DNA from: Methylocystis rosea SV97
GTDB taxonomy: Bacteria; Pseudomonadota; Alphaproteobacteria; Rhizobiales; Beijerinckiaceae
DNA: 64,000 nt
NCBI RefSeq assembly: GCF_000372845.1
Contig: NZ_KB889963.1
Location: 1,298,146 to 1,362,145 of the forward strand
Reading direction: 5' to 3'
Each line of letters begins with the position of its first letter. The stretch's first letter is position 1. Made by a program: the position numbers and the translations under genes. Positions 26,284 to 36,049 of this stretch are shown here, piece by piece. A model generated the notes under the pieces. It searched no databases. It was not told where the DNA came from and saw only the letters and a program-made list of their open reading frames with translations.

Positions 26284-28153
26284 TCAGGTGGTCTCCATAA
26301 CTCCAAGAACAGCGCCGACCTTCTGCGCCAACTGCTCGATCGAGAATGGCTTTGGCAGGAAATTTACGCCGCGATCGAGCACGCCGTTATGAATCACGGC
26401 GTTTCGCGAGAAGCCCGTAGTAAACACAATCTTCAGGTCGGGGCGACGGCGCAGCGCCTCTTCCGCGAGCGCGCGACCGTTCATGTCCGGCATGACAATG
26501 TCCGTGAATAGCAGATCGATATCAGGATTGGCGTTTATAAGCGCAAGCGCCTCGGCGGCGCTCCCTGCGGCGAGCACGCTGTACCTCAAATCCTGGAACA
26601 TCGCGACCGCGATGCTCCGCATCCAATCCTCATCTTCGACGACGAGGATGAGCGTCTCTGGTGAACCTCGGAAAGCCATCCCGGCAGCGCTCGGCTCACG
26701 CCTTGGACCGGCGACTTCTCCCTCGCCAACGAAGCGTGGCAGATAAATCTTGACCGTCGTGCCCTGGCCAATCTCCGAATAGATTTTGATGTGTCCGCCC
26801 GACTGCTTGACGAAACCGAACACTTGACTGAGGCCGAGCCCAGTTCCCTTGCCAGGGCCTTTGGTGGTGAAGAACGGCTCAAAGGCTTGTGCGATAATTT
26901 CCGGCGGCATGCCGGCTCCGGAATCGCTGACGGCGACCAATACGTATTGACCCTCCTTCACTTCGGCGTGTTCCCGCGCGTAGTGGTCGTCGATGTAAGC
27001 GTTCGAGGTCTCGATCGTCACCTTGCCTTCGTCGTTCATCGCATCGCGGGCGTTGACCGCCAGATTCAATATCGCGCTCTCGAGTTGGTTGGGGTCGACG
27101 TGGATCCGCCAGACCCCGCTCGCGAGAACCGTCTCGACACTGATGGATTCGCCAAGGGTGCGCCGGATCATCTCCGCCATGCCGCCCACCAACTTATTGG
27201 CGTCCACGGTTTGGGGCGCGAGCGGCTGCTGACGCGAAAAGGCGAGGAGGCGATGAGTTAAAGCTGCTGCGCGATCGACGCACTCCATGGCCTTGTCGAT
27301 CAAGCTATCCTTGTCGATCTCGCCGCGCGCCATCTTGCGCTTCAGGAGGTTGAGGCATCCGACGATGACCGCAAGCATATTGTTGAAGTCATGCGCCAAG
27401 CCGCCCGTAAGCTGCCCGACCGCTTGCATTTTCTGCGCTTGCCTGAGTTGGCTTTCCACGCGCTCCCGCCGCTCGCTTTCCTCGGCCGCCTGCTTGAGCG
27501 CAATTCGAAGCGCGACATTGGCCGTCTGAAGTTCGGCGACCTGCCTCTGTCGGTCTTTGAGGGTCGCCCAACCCAGGAGAGCCGCTGACAGGAGAGCGCC
27601 TGCAACGCCAATCTGCGTCAACGTCGCCGTCCAACGCATTTCGGCGTTTCTCGTCGTCAAAAGGCGCTCTTCTTCGGCGAGCATTTCGGCGATGATGCCG
27701 CGCGCCTCATCCATGAGACGTTTTCCGACCTTGAGACGATCGGCTAACGTCGCGTCCGGCGTCGCGCCGCGTTCTTCGATGCGTTTTTGTAATGCAACTA
27801 GTCGGTCTGCGACGACGGAACGCAGACGTTTCAGTCGTTGCATCTGCTGTTCGTTGTCGAAGACAGCCTGCTCTAAGGCGCCCAAACGCTCGCCAATGGT
27901 TCGATCGGCGTTACGGAAGGGCTCCAAGAAAATTTCGTTGCCCGTCAGCAAGAACCCCCGCTGGCCGGTTTCCGCATCCTGAAGGGTGGAGAGGGTTTGC
28001 AGAAGCGCCGTGCGCACATAAAGCGTGTGCTCGACCCATGTTTGCCGCCACCTGTCTTTGAAGCGAGATGGCGGCGCCGCCGATCGCCGCGACCAGACAT
28101 CCGAAGATGGCCCATGACACGGCCTTTTTCGGAAGCGTAACCGTTACCGTCAT
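26284..28153 (-). CDS. CHASE3 hybrid histidine kinase with C-terminal receiver; N-terminal frameshift
   Basis: From the N-terminus: a first membrane helix ([18 protein letters not shown]), a CHASE3 sensor ([17 protein letters not shown]), a second membrane helix, a dimerisation helix with [20 protein letters not shown] holding the phospho-acceptor His, an ATPase domain ([33 protein letters not shown]), and a receiver with phospho-Asp in [13 protein letters not shown]. The first helix is in one frame, while the CHASE3 block [15 protein letters not shown] is in another. A single-base shift therefore lies near 28045-28070. The main frame from 28017 would give a 577-residue product without the first helix. 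The gene is either disrupted or contains a sequencing error. Confidence 0.8.
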
Positions 28154-28330
28154 TTTCCAGGACCTCGCCATACAGGCGACGCCATTAACTTACATAAGAG
28201 CAGTCCTTGTCAAAATGCCCAACCCGGCCCGCGCGCCGTCCTTCCGTATTATGCGTAACGTTATCTTTGAAAAAAGGGGACTGGCTTGTCACGGCCCCGA
28301 TCAAAAGCCGTGCGCTCCAGACGCTTCAAT

Positions 28331-29788
28331 TCAAGTTTGAGCCGCTTCAACATTATGATTGGGAATGGTGTGGCTCGTCTTGTCCCAACTCAGCGGTTCC
28401 CCACGCGCTTTATGGCGCCAAACGAAAATATAGAGCGCGCGCAACCCCGCGGAGAAATTAATGAGGTTCGAGAAAACGACCCTCGGCGCCGCCATCAACC
28501 CTTGGCCGAACCCATAGATCGACCTCGTAAAGATCATCCGCTGAACGAGTCGGTTGATGAGCAACAGGATATTCACGAAGAACACTACCCGCAGTGTAGG
28601 GTCGAGCATTGCATAGCCGGCGATGCGCCATTCTTCGCTCAAAGTTCCAAGGACAAGGATCGCGATAGCGTTGAAAGCCAGGAAATAAGCCACGACGGCG
28701 ATGATGCCGGACAGGATGCCCTTGCGATCGCGTAGAAAAAAGAGTTTCTCGGTCAGCGTGTTTCCCCAGCCGAGCTTTGAGGCTCCCTGGAACCCGATTC
28801 CCAGAAGCCAGCGTGCGCGCTGGCGGTAGGCGGCTCGGTAGTCGCTCGGAAAGTTTTCTCTCGTCGCGATCGCAAGCGGCTCCGCGATCCGTTGCACCTG
28901 ATCGGCGCCCCGCGGAATATCGAGCGTATAGGGTGCCTCATTGAGAGCGAACGCGGCTTTCAGGCCAAGCGACTTCATGGCGAAGGCGACGTCGTAGTCC
29001 TCCGTCAAAGCGATGGGGTCGAACACCTCGCCCCGACGCCAGGACTTCAGAGCTTCGATCGCTCTGCGGCTGAAGCAGGCCGCCACGCCGGCGCACGGAA
29101 CTACGCCTGTAAGACGCTGCCGGACAAACAGATCCTTATTATGAAACTCCGCGAACTCATCCATATAGGTGCCCGCCGTCATTTGAAGGAGCGTGCGCCG
29201 AAAGGAGTATACGGGGATCTGGATGAAATCGAAGGTGGCGATCAGCGCGCTGAACAACGGAAATTCCAGCGGATGGATGACATCCTCGCTGTCGTGGAGC
29301 ACAAAACCTTCAAACTTTATGTTTGCGGTTTTCTCATATTCGCCGATTTCCGCGATGATCGCATTGAGGCAATCGGCTTTCGTCGTCGGCCCGTCATGCG
29401 GACCGATCACGAGACGGATATTCTCTGGGCGTTCCGCCGCCGCCCTGAGCACTTCCCGCTGAGTCGCCGCATCATTCGGATAGGCGCCAACGAAAAAAAC
29501 CGTCGTCGCGGAATGGACGGCGTTGGTCTTCAACATTTCGTAAATGACAGCCTCTTCGCGCCAGGCAGGGACCATGACCGCGAGAGGGCGTTGAGGCTGT
29601 TCGAGCAGCGCCTGTTCAGAAAGCTGAGATCGTTCGGCGCGGATCGTTCCTGAAATTCTCATAGCCCAGTAGAGAACGTCTACGACGACGTCGTCGAGGC
29701 TATAAAGAATAATCGCGACGCCAAAAACAAGGAAAAGTCCAACCAGCGCGTTGACATAAGCGACCGTGGCGTCCGTCAGGTCAAACAT
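28331..29788 (-). CDS. nfrB: NfrB-like processive GT2 glycosyltransferase
   Basis: A 485-residue inner-membrane glycosyltransferase resembling the catalytic half of NfrB, which in E. coli makes the N4 glycan receptor exopolysaccharide. Membrane helices lie at residues 8-30 and in a C-terminal group (about 360-460). The catalytic set is PAWREEAVIYEML, KADCLNAI, HDSEDVIHPLE, TEDYDVAF and QRARW. It ends soon after the last helix, so the C-terminal c-di-GMP-sensing domain of E. coli NfrB (about 745 residues) is absent. It is adjacent to wecB on the same strand and faces nfrA across a small gene. Confidence 0.85.
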   Translation of the reverse strand: MFDLTDATVAYVNALVGLFLVFGVAIILYSLDDVVVDVLYWAMRISGTIRAERSQLSEQALLEQPQRPLAVMVPAWREEAVIYEMLKTNAVHSATTVFFVGAYPNDAATQREVLRAAAERPENIRLVIGPHDGPTTKADCLNAIIAEIGEYEKTANIKFEGFVLHDSEDVIHPLEFPLFSALIATFDFIQIPVYSFRRTLLQMTAGTYMDEFAEFHNKDLFVRQRLTGVVPCAGVAACFSRRAIEALKSWRRGEVFDPIALTEDYDVAFAMKSLGLKAAFALNEAPYTLDIPRGADQVQRIAEPLAIATRENFPSDYRAAYRQRARWLLGIGFQGASKLGWGNTLTEKLFFLRDRKGILSGIIAVVAYFLAFNAIAILVLGTLSEEWRIAGYAMLDPTLRVVFFVNILLLINRLVQRMIFTRSIYGFGQGLMAAPRVVFSNLINFSAGLRALYIFVWRHKARGEPLSWDKTSHTIPNHNVEAAQT

Positions 29789-29905
29789 CCGTCGTCCCTC
29801 AGCTCTTCAGCCTCGCGTGTTCGGCAGATCGAGCGCGCGTCGGACATCTTGTTGTGCGCCATGCCGCGTTGTGGGCGGCATGGCGAAGCGAAGCGCTGAA
29901 GCGGC

Positions 29906-31081
29906 CTAGGCCGCCGACAATGCTGGAACTGAGCGCACCAGTCGCGCACGCATCGCGGCGACGATCCGCTTTGCCGCCTGGCCGTCGCCATAAGGGAAAA
30001 CCGGGACCGACATGCGTGCGTATAGCTCCGGATCGTCGCACAGCTGAGAGATCGCGCTCGACACCGAGGCGGTGTTTGTGCCGACCACGCGAACCGCTCC
30101 GGCGCGAACCGCCTCAGGCCGTTCGGTGGTATTCCTCAGCACGAGGACGGGTTTTCCCAGCGCGGGCGCTTCCTCCTGGAGGCCGCCGCTGTCCGTGACG
30201 ACAACCCAGCATCTCTTCAGCGCCGCGACCATGTCGGCGTAGTCGATCGCATCCGAAACCACGATGCGCGGATGGTCGCCAAGAATCCGGCGCGCCGGCT
30301 CATGAGCGCGCGGATTGGGATGCGTGACGAAAAACGCCCCGAGGTCGTCATGCTGGTCGACCGCCGCCCTTATGCCCCGTAGCGCGTCTTCAATAGGCGT
30401 CCCGAAGCTCTCCCGCCTGTGCGCCGTTGCGAGAATGACTCTCGGCAAATTCGGAAAGTCTTTCGGGGCAGGCAATTGGTGCGCCGCGGTTTGCAGCAAG
30501 GCGTCAATGCCCGTATTGCCCGTGACGAGACAGTCGCCAGGAACGACGCCTTCACGCAGGAGATTGTCGAGCGACGTCGCGGTCGGCGCGAAATGCATCG
30601 CCGCAGTCAGTCCGGCGATTCGTCTGTTGAGTTCTTCCGGATAGGGATCGTTGAGTTTTCCCGTTCGGAGCCCCGCCTCAATATGCATGAAGGGCACGTT
30701 CTTGTGAAAAGCGGCGAGGGACACCACCGCAACCGACGTCGTGTCGCCCTGCGCGATGACGCAGTCAGGTCGAACTTCGTCGATCACGCGATCTATCTCG
30801 GCCATTACCTTGCCAAACAGCTCGTTAAGCGAGCCGTTTCGACGTTCGAGGTTCAGCCGGCGCGAAGGAGCCACGCCAAAATCCTTTAGAGCTCCTTCGA
30901 CGACATCAGCGTGTTGGCCGGTCGTCACCACATAGGGATAGGCCCAGTCCGAACGATCGAGTTCGGCGATGACAGGCCCCATCTTAATAGCTTCGGGCCG
31001 CGTCCCCACGATGCATAAACAGCAAAGTTTTGATTTACTTGGGCGAAGGTTGATTTTCTTGATGCTCGTCAATCCGTTCAT
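29906..31081 (-). CDS. wecB: UDP-N-acetylglucosamine 2-epimerase (non-hydrolysing)
   Basis: A 391-residue enzyme that interconverts UDP-GlcNAc and UDP-ManNAc. Family blocks present: VGTRPEAIKMGPVIAEL, TTGQHADVV, VIAQGDTTSV, HIEAGLRTG, NRRIAGLTAAMHFAPT, ATAHRRESFG, DSGGLQEEAPALGKPVL and RNTTERPEA. It lies upstream of nfrB on the same strand, which fits a supply of UDP-ManNAc for the exported glycan, as in the E. coli NfrA/NfrB system. A hairpin lies immediately upstream of its ribosome site (AGGG). No genes for dTDP-rhamnose or UDP-ManNAcA synthesis are nearby. Confidence 0.92.
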   Translation of the reverse strand: MNGLTSIKKINLRPSKSKLCCLCIVGTRPEAIKMGPVIAELDRSDWAYPYVVTTGQHADVVEGALKDFGVAPSRRLNLERRNGSLNELFGKVMAEIDRVIDEVRPDCVIAQGDTTSVAVVSLAAFHKNVPFMHIEAGLRTGKLNDPYPEELNRRIAGLTAAMHFAPTATSLDNLLREGVVPGDCLVTGNTGIDALLQTAAHQLPAPKDFPNLPRVILATAHRRESFGTPIEDALRGIRAAVDQHDDLGAFFVTHPNPRAHEPARRILGDHPRIVVSDAIDYADMVAALKRCWVVVTDSGGLQEEAPALGKPVLVLRNTTERPEAVRAGAVRVVGTNTASVSSAISQLCDDPELYARMSVPVFPYGDGQAAKRIVAAMRARLVRSVPALSAA

Positions 31082-31090
31082 CTTAGCCCT

Positions 31091-31113
31091 GCTCGCTATT
31101 CAGTGTAGCGAGC
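31091..31113 (-). promoter_or_regulatory. perfect hairpin in the wecB leader
   Basis: GCTCGCTA and TAGCGAGC form an eight-base-pair perfect stem with a seven-base loop. It ends about ten bases before the wecB start codon, next to the ribosome site, and has no T run. It could modulate translation of wecB. Confidence 0.4.
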
Positions 31114-31146
31114 TGTATACTTGAAGAGAATGGATCTGTCGAATGA

Positions 31147-31187
31147 ACAATTCGACATCTTCAGCTAAACAATTGGACATCTTCAGC
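31147..31187. repeat. two-copy tandem repeat of 22-base period upstream of wecB
   Basis: ACAATTCGACATCTTCAGC is followed 22 bases later by ACAATTGGACATCTTCAGC, differing at one base. It lies between wecB and the small membrane protein gene and touches the end of the latter. It could be a paired regulator site. Confidence 0.45.
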
Positions 31188-31338
31188 GTCCGATAAAGAA
31201 GGCAATCCCGATAAAGGAGACGGACAAACCTAGCACCGTCAGTGCTACGGCTCCCGTTGTGCCGAAAAAGAGCGCCCCAATAAAGCCGGCGATGGAAATA
31301 AATGTAAACAATACGAGGATGAGTACCATAAGTTGCAT
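31183..31338 (-). CDS. 51-residue membrane protein between wecB and nfrA
   Basis: A small protein starting MQLMVLILVLFTFISIAGF with two hydrophobic helices (roughly residues 2-22 and 28-48) joined by a Gly-Thr-Thr turn and ending FFIGR. AGGAAG precedes the ATG at 31338; the longer open frame upstream lacks a ribosome site. The family is not recognised. Its place inside the nfr gene group suggests, but does not show, a link to exopolysaccharide export. Confidence 0.6.
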   Translation of the reverse strand: MQLMVLILVLFTFISIAGFIGALFFGTTGAVALTVLGLSVSFIGIAFFIGR

Positions 31339-31653
31339 TGTCTTTCTTCCTGCATTTAGCTTGCCAGGCCCATCCAATCTGAGCGCCACGGAAGGCGAAG
31401 CGCATAAGTATAGATTTTCGCTTGGTTTCACCGTGACCAGCATACGGCGGCATTTTATCTTAGGAAGTGGATGGACGCCGGGGCGACCCAAAAAGAGACC
31501 GCGCCGTCGCATTCTGAGACACGTTTCGCCAAGATTTTGCTTTGCTACCAATTTAGGTTAATAAAAACAATATGTTTAGTGCCTGATTCGCGTGACGCGT
31601 TTGAAGAATCTGATGTCGGAATTCCGTTTCTGCAAAGCACATGGAGCGCAATC
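31339..31653. other. divergent promoter region before nfrA
   Basis: These 315 bases hold the start region of the small membrane protein gene on one strand and of nfrA on the other. An in-frame open stretch extends nfrA upstream to 31471, but it lacks protein-like composition. No additional gene was seen. Confidence 0.4.
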
Positions 31654-34600
31654 GTGGGGCGCGTTTTTCGCAGGCCTTGCGCAACAATCCTCTTTTTGGC
31701 GCTGGCGCTCGCGTCCATAACGCCGGTCGTTGCTCGTGCTGGAGACAACGACGGCGTTCGCGAGGCGCCACAGCCGGGCCAGCCCGGCTACCAAGAGCTT
31801 GCCCTGGCGTTCGCGCGTCTGGCAAAGGGTGATTACGATGGCGCACTCAAATACGCGCAGCGGGCACGAAGCCTTGCGCCCGATTACGAGATGCCCGTCC
31901 GCCTGCTGGCCGACATTCTAAACAAATCGGGACGAATCGGCGAGGCGGTCGACGTCATCAACGACTTTGTCGCCAGCCATAAGCATTCGATGGCGCTGAT
32001 CGCCCAGCGCGGTCATCTGCGCAAACGACTCATGGACGTCGCCGGCGCCGAGGCGGATCTGCGCAACGCACGAGACAGCGGCGCGCTGACCCAAGAGCAG
32101 GCCGCCGCAGTCAATGTCGCGCTCTTCGATCTTGCGATGAGCGCGGCATATAAGGACTTCAACGGGTCTCGGCTGAATGAGGCCATAGAAAATGCGCGAG
32201 CGGCGCGCAAACTGGACGAAAAAGCGGAAGCTCCTGTCCGGCTTATCGCCGAAGCCTTTAGCCGACAGGGCAGGGCGCAGGCGGCTCTCGACGAGCTGAA
32301 TCGCTATATCTCGCAGAACAAGCCGAGCGGGCGTCTTCTCGCGCAGCGAGGATATTTGCGTCGCGCCATGCAGGACTTGAAAGGCGCGGAGGCGGATTTC
32401 GAAGCCGCGCTCGCCGCGCCCGACATTGAGCCAAGCGAAACATTAACATTACGCAATTCGCTCGCAGAAGCCACGAAGGCTGAGCAGGATAGCATCGTGC
32501 AAGCCGAACTCGCAGTGGTTTACGCGGCGATCGCGAAACACGACTACGCGCGTGCGGTGAAGGCGGCGCGCGTCCTTCGCGCCAAATATCCAAACGCCGA
32601 AGCGCCGCTATTTGCGCTCATGACGGCGTTGACCAAATCCCGGCAGGCTAAAGCAGCGGTCGAAGAAGCGGATTCGTTCATCAAGGACAATACGCCGAGT
32701 TCGACATTGCTCGCGCAGCGCGGATACAGCCGCCGCGCGATTGGAGACCTGCCCGGCGCCATTGCGGACTTCCGGGCTGCGCTCGCTCAGCCGGCTCTCG
32801 AGCCCGCGCAAGCGAAGAGGCTAAAACTAGCGCTTGCGGAGGCGGAACGCGCCAAAGAATCGGGCGGTTCGCCAGTCGGCGCGCAGGCGACGCCCCTGCA
32901 GCAAGCGCTCAACAGCGGCTATGACGCGCTAAAAGTCGGGCGGCCGGACGAGGCTGTGCGTGCGGCCCGAGAGGCGCATAGTCTCGACCCCAAAGCGGAG
33001 GAGCCTGTTCTCCTCCTGTTGACGGCGCTTCTTCGCCAAGGGCGCAAAGCCGAGGCGCTTGCGGAAGCGAACCGCTTCCTGGCGTCCGTGCCGGACAGCC
33101 CAGGGGTTCTCGCGCAGCGCGGGTTCATGCGTCGTCAGGCCGGTGATGTGAGCGGCGCCGCCGCAGACTTCGAGCAGGCCTTGAAATACGAACTTCCGGC
33201 CGATCAGAAGCTCAATGTCGCTCGGGCGCTCGATGAGGCGCGCTACACGCTCGTCGCCGAAAAGGCCTTCAAGGCTCTGGCCGCTCGCGATTGGGTGAGC
33301 GCCTTACGTTATGGCCGGGCGGCCGAGGCTTTCCCCCGAGCCGACGAGGCGGTTTTTCGCGTGACGATCGCCGCGCTCGCAGGGCTTGGCCACACGGACG
33401 AGGCGCTACGGGCGTCAAACGCGCTCATCGCACGAGGCAAGGCCACGGGCCAAGCCTATGCGCAAAGGGCCTATCTTCGGAAGACGCTCGGAGACGGCCC
33501 CGGCGCGCTTGCGGACTTTGTGAAAGCGCTTGACCGGGGAGATTTGCCCGCAGCGCAAAGGGTGGCGGTCGAACTCGAAATCGCCATCGCCAGGTCGTCT
33601 GCATATGAAACACAGGGTGACGTGATGCGCGCGCGCGACGAGCTCGTCAACTTCGCGCATACGCATCCCGGCTACGCCGCCGGATGGTCGACGCTTGGCC
33701 AGTTTTATGCGCGTCAAAAGGAATATGCCGCCGCCGTCGATGCCTTTGAGAATAGCCTCGCGGTCGAGCGCAGCGGCGAAGTGTTGCTGAACGCTGGCTA
33801 TGCGAGCGTCTATGTCGATCGCTCAAAAGAGTCGCAGTTCTTTCGGGAAGCGCTCGACCGCTGGTCGAGCGATCCCTCACTCAGCGCCCGGCCGCCCCGC
33901 GATCGAGATGTGATCAGAACGCAGGTTGTCGAGTCGGATGCGAGCATTCGCACCAATGTGGTGTTCAACAGCATCGCCGATCGTCCAAGACGCTGGGGCG
34001 GGCATCAGCTTCAGCCGAGCTTTGAAACGGTCATCCGATTCGATGGTCGCTTCCTGCCGTACATATTCGGCCTCGAGGGTTTGATCGGCGGCTTTTGGTC
34101 CCAGGACCAGACGCGCTTCACCGAGAGCTATTCGCGGCTCGGTTTGCGCTTGCGTCCGTTCGACGGCATAAATTTCTCGGTGAGCGCTGAGTGGCAGCAC
34201 TATTTCACGCGAAACGCGCCGTTCAATCAGCTGGCCTTGTCATGGGGCTATGGCTACGGCGGATTCGCCTATTCGAGCGCCCCAAGCGCGGGAGCGGCCG
34301 GCGCGATCGAACCGACGGATCTAAGCTATCCCCATGAGACGACATGGCAGCCGCTGACGAGCTTTGCGACCTACGGCACCTACAGGGCCGGCGAGCGTCG
34401 GTATCTGCAGAACGCGGTGGGTTTGCTTGGCTATTCCTACTGGGACGCTGACTCGCGCGTCGTGCTCGGGGCGGCTGCAATGGGCATGGCGACATATGAT
34501 AGCGCGGACACCCGCCGATTTGCCTTTGGGGCAGGTCCGGCGCTGGTCGCGCGCACATGGCTGGGCGGAGACTTCTATCGCGCCTTTGACGGCATCTTGA

Positions 34601-34683
34601 CTGCACAAATTGGCTATTTGTTCCCCTTCGGGGAGAGTCGCCGTCAAGGCGGCCTCAACGCGACAATCGGAATTTCCTTTTGA
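31654..34683 (+). CDS. nfrA: NfrA-like outer-membrane exopolysaccharide secretin with TPR repeats
   Basis: A protein of about 1009 residues. After a signal peptide (to about residue 30), a series of tetratricopeptide-like repeats with recurring blocks (for example LLAQRGYLRRAMQDLKGAEADFEAAL) runs to about residue 740. A barrel region with alternating pattern then ends in Phe (QIGYLFPFGESRRQGG, then a final TIGISF). E. coli NfrA exports the N4 glycan receptor; PelB and PgaA have a similar plan. I chose the GTG at 31654 (MGRVFRRPC), with GGAG seven bases upstream, over the start at 31471. It is divergent from wecB-nfrB. Confidence 0.82.
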   Translation: MGRVFRRPCATILFLALALASITPVVARAGDNDGVREAPQPGQPGYQELALAFARLAKGDYDGALKYAQRARSLAPDYEMPVRLLADILNKSGRIGEAVDVINDFVASHKHSMALIAQRGHLRKRLMDVAGAEADLRNARDSGALTQEQAAAVNVALFDLAMSAAYKDFNGSRLNEAIENARAARKLDEKAEAPVRLIAEAFSRQGRAQAALDELNRYISQNKPSGRLLAQRGYLRRAMQDLKGAEADFEAALAAPDIEPSETLTLRNSLAEATKAEQDSIVQAELAVVYAAIAKHDYARAVKAARVLRAKYPNAEAPLFALMTALTKSRQAKAAVEEADSFIKDNTPSSTLLAQRGYSRRAIGDLPGAIADFRAALAQPALEPAQAKRLKLALAEAERAKESGGSPVGAQATPLQQALNSGYDALKVGRPDEAVRAAREAHSLDPKAEEPVLLLLTALLRQGRKAEALAEANRFLASVPDSPGVLAQRGFMRRQAGDVSGAAADFEQALKYELPADQKLNVARALDEARYTLVAEKAFKALAARDWVSALRYGRAAEAFPRADEAVFRVTIAALAGLGHTDEALRASNALIARGKATGQAYAQRAYLRKTLGDGPGALADFVKALDRGDLPAAQRVAVELEIAIARSSAYETQGDVMRARDELVNFAHTHPGYAAGWSTLGQFYARQKEYAAAVDAFENSLAVERSGEVLLNAGYASVYVDRSKESQFFREALDRWSSDPSLSARPPRDRDVIRTQVVESDASIRTNVVFNSIADRPRRWGGHQLQPSFETVIRFDGRFLPYIFGLEGLIGGFWSQDQTRFTESYSRLGLRLRPFDGINFSVSAEWQHYFTRNAPFNQLALSWGYGYGGFAYSSAPSAGAAGAIEPTDLSYPHETTWQPLTSFATYGTYRAGERRYLQNAVGLLGYSYWDADSRVVLGAAAMGMATYDSADTRRFAFGAGPALVARTWLGGDFYRAFDGILTAQIGYLFPFGESRRQGGLNATIGISF

Positions 34684-34764
34684 CCCCATGCATCCGGAGG
34701 TCGCCTCTGACGCCGGCATAGCGCGACGTGTTCCCGCCCAGAACTCGACTTTGCGGCAACGTCC

Positions 34765-35793
34765 CTATTTCAAAGCAGCTACGGCGCGAGGAATCGTCAC
34801 CACGACCGAATGGAAATACGCTGCCGCATCCTCGGAATAGAATCCGACGAGTCCATTCGAATAGGGCCTTTCTCGGTCAATGAAGGTGGTCAAGAGAACG
34901 CCGTCGACGAATGCCGAAATCGTCGTCGACGTCGGGGTGACGGCCTGAACAATCTTGACGACATATCGATTTTCGATCGGATAAATCGGTCGGGTTCCCG
35001 ACGCCAAGAAGCGCTGATCGCCGGGATAAGCGGGGTCCGCTTTGCCCAGCTCCCAGCCGTTCGGCTTCGGGATGAAGTAATAGAAATGGGTTTTGTCGGC
35101 GTAGTCCCACAAAAGCCAGCCCACTTCCCACGGATTTGGCGCACTCTGCCGACGCAACTGCTGCTCTGTGTGCAGAGAAGCCTCGATCGTCAAATTGCCC
35201 TTGACGTCGACGGGCCAAGACGGATGCGGCCCACTGATCAGCCCGGCATGCGTTTCGTTCGCGGCATTTGACTCCTTCGGGCGTATCGCCAGCGCCTGGC
35301 CATCGAACAGGCGAGCGACCGAGTTCGAACCATAGCCGTGATAAACGGACTTCCAATTGTGAGCGAGAAGCTCGCCATCTTGAGTCCGGGTTTCAGGCGC
35401 GTGAGGAACCGCGCGGTCGAAAATCTCCGAGAGGATGATGCGTTCCGGCGTCACCGTCACGACAGCGCGATGTGAGGTGGACGCTGCGCCTTTCTTGCAC
35501 TTTATCGTATAGGTCGTCGTGCGGGCGGGCCGCACGACGACAGTGCCCGACAATTCACGGACCACAAAGTTCGCATCGCGCGGGCGGCTCGAACCCGTGC
35601 AGACGTCGGCGTTCGTTGCGGAAAACGCCAGAGTCGCCGCCTGACCTGGATTGATCATCGTCGGCTTCGCCGACAGCGCGGAGATGGGAGCGTTCCTGGT
35701 CGCTTCCGAGCGCGTCGACGCATCCTCGGCGGCGGCGTCGGCCAATGAGATCGACGCCAGGGCGATCGATCTCAGCAAAAAAGCCCATTTCAT
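34765..35793 (-). CDS. secreted protein with Ig-like and lectin-like (jelly-roll) domains
   Basis: A 342-residue exported protein. A signal peptide ends near residue 22 (SLADAAAED). Residues 35-118 look like a bacterial Ig-like domain with one Cys pair (CTGSS..., IKCKKG). Residues 125-340 resemble the laminin-G/concanavalin-like jelly-roll found in glycan-binding or 3-keto-disaccharide hydrolase proteins (NPWEVGWLLWDYADKTHFYYF, GYPGDQ-like AYPGDQRF, SNGLVGFYSEDAAAYF). It is convergent with nfrA, so glycan binding or trimming is plausible, but no catalytic residues can be assigned. The ribosome site is weak. Confidence 0.6.
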   Translation of the reverse strand: MKWAFLLRSIALASISLADAAAEDASTRSEATRNAPISALSAKPTMINPGQAATLAFSATNADVCTGSSRPRDANFVVRELSGTVVVRPARTTTYTIKCKKGAASTSHRAVVTVTPERIILSEIFDRAVPHAPETRTQDGELLAHNWKSVYHGYGSNSVARLFDGQALAIRPKESNAANETHAGLISGPHPSWPVDVKGNLTIEASLHTEQQLRRQSAPNPWEVGWLLWDYADKTHFYYFIPKPNGWELGKADPAYPGDQRFLASGTRPIYPIENRYVVKIVQAVTPTSTTISAFVDGVLLTTFIDRERPYSNGLVGFYSEDAAAYFHSVVVTIPRAVAALK

Positions 35794-35877
35794 TTAAGCC
35801 AAGCCACGGATGGCCCCCACTCGCACACGCAACGCTCCGAGACCGCAACTTACTCAACTTTGCCAATCGGCGATGAG

Positions 35878-35917
35878 GATTCCACGGCTAGGCTTAAGAT
35901 TCTACGGCTAGGCTTAA
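35878..35917. repeat. two-copy tandem 20-base repeat
   Basis: GATTCCACGGCTAGGCTTAA is followed at once by GATTCTACGGCTAGGCTTAA, one base different. It lies about 85 bases upstream of the secreted lectin-like protein gene on the minus strand, inside a 256-base gap, and could be a regulator site or a recent duplication. Confidence 0.6.
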
Positions 35918-36049
35918 TAAGGGCGAGCGAACGGGCCACAGGCGATTTCGCGCATGAGCCCGACGGAAGCGGCTCGGTTTCGCGGCTCGCGTATGTCGCA
36001 TCAAGCGATCGTTGAGCGCGCCAAACCCATCGCACGCTTTGAGGCTGCG

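Noticed and set aside
31147-31187. Tandem repeats here and at 35878 and 37375 as CRISPR arrays
   Set aside because: Each has only two units, no spacers of even length, and no cas genes are nearby.
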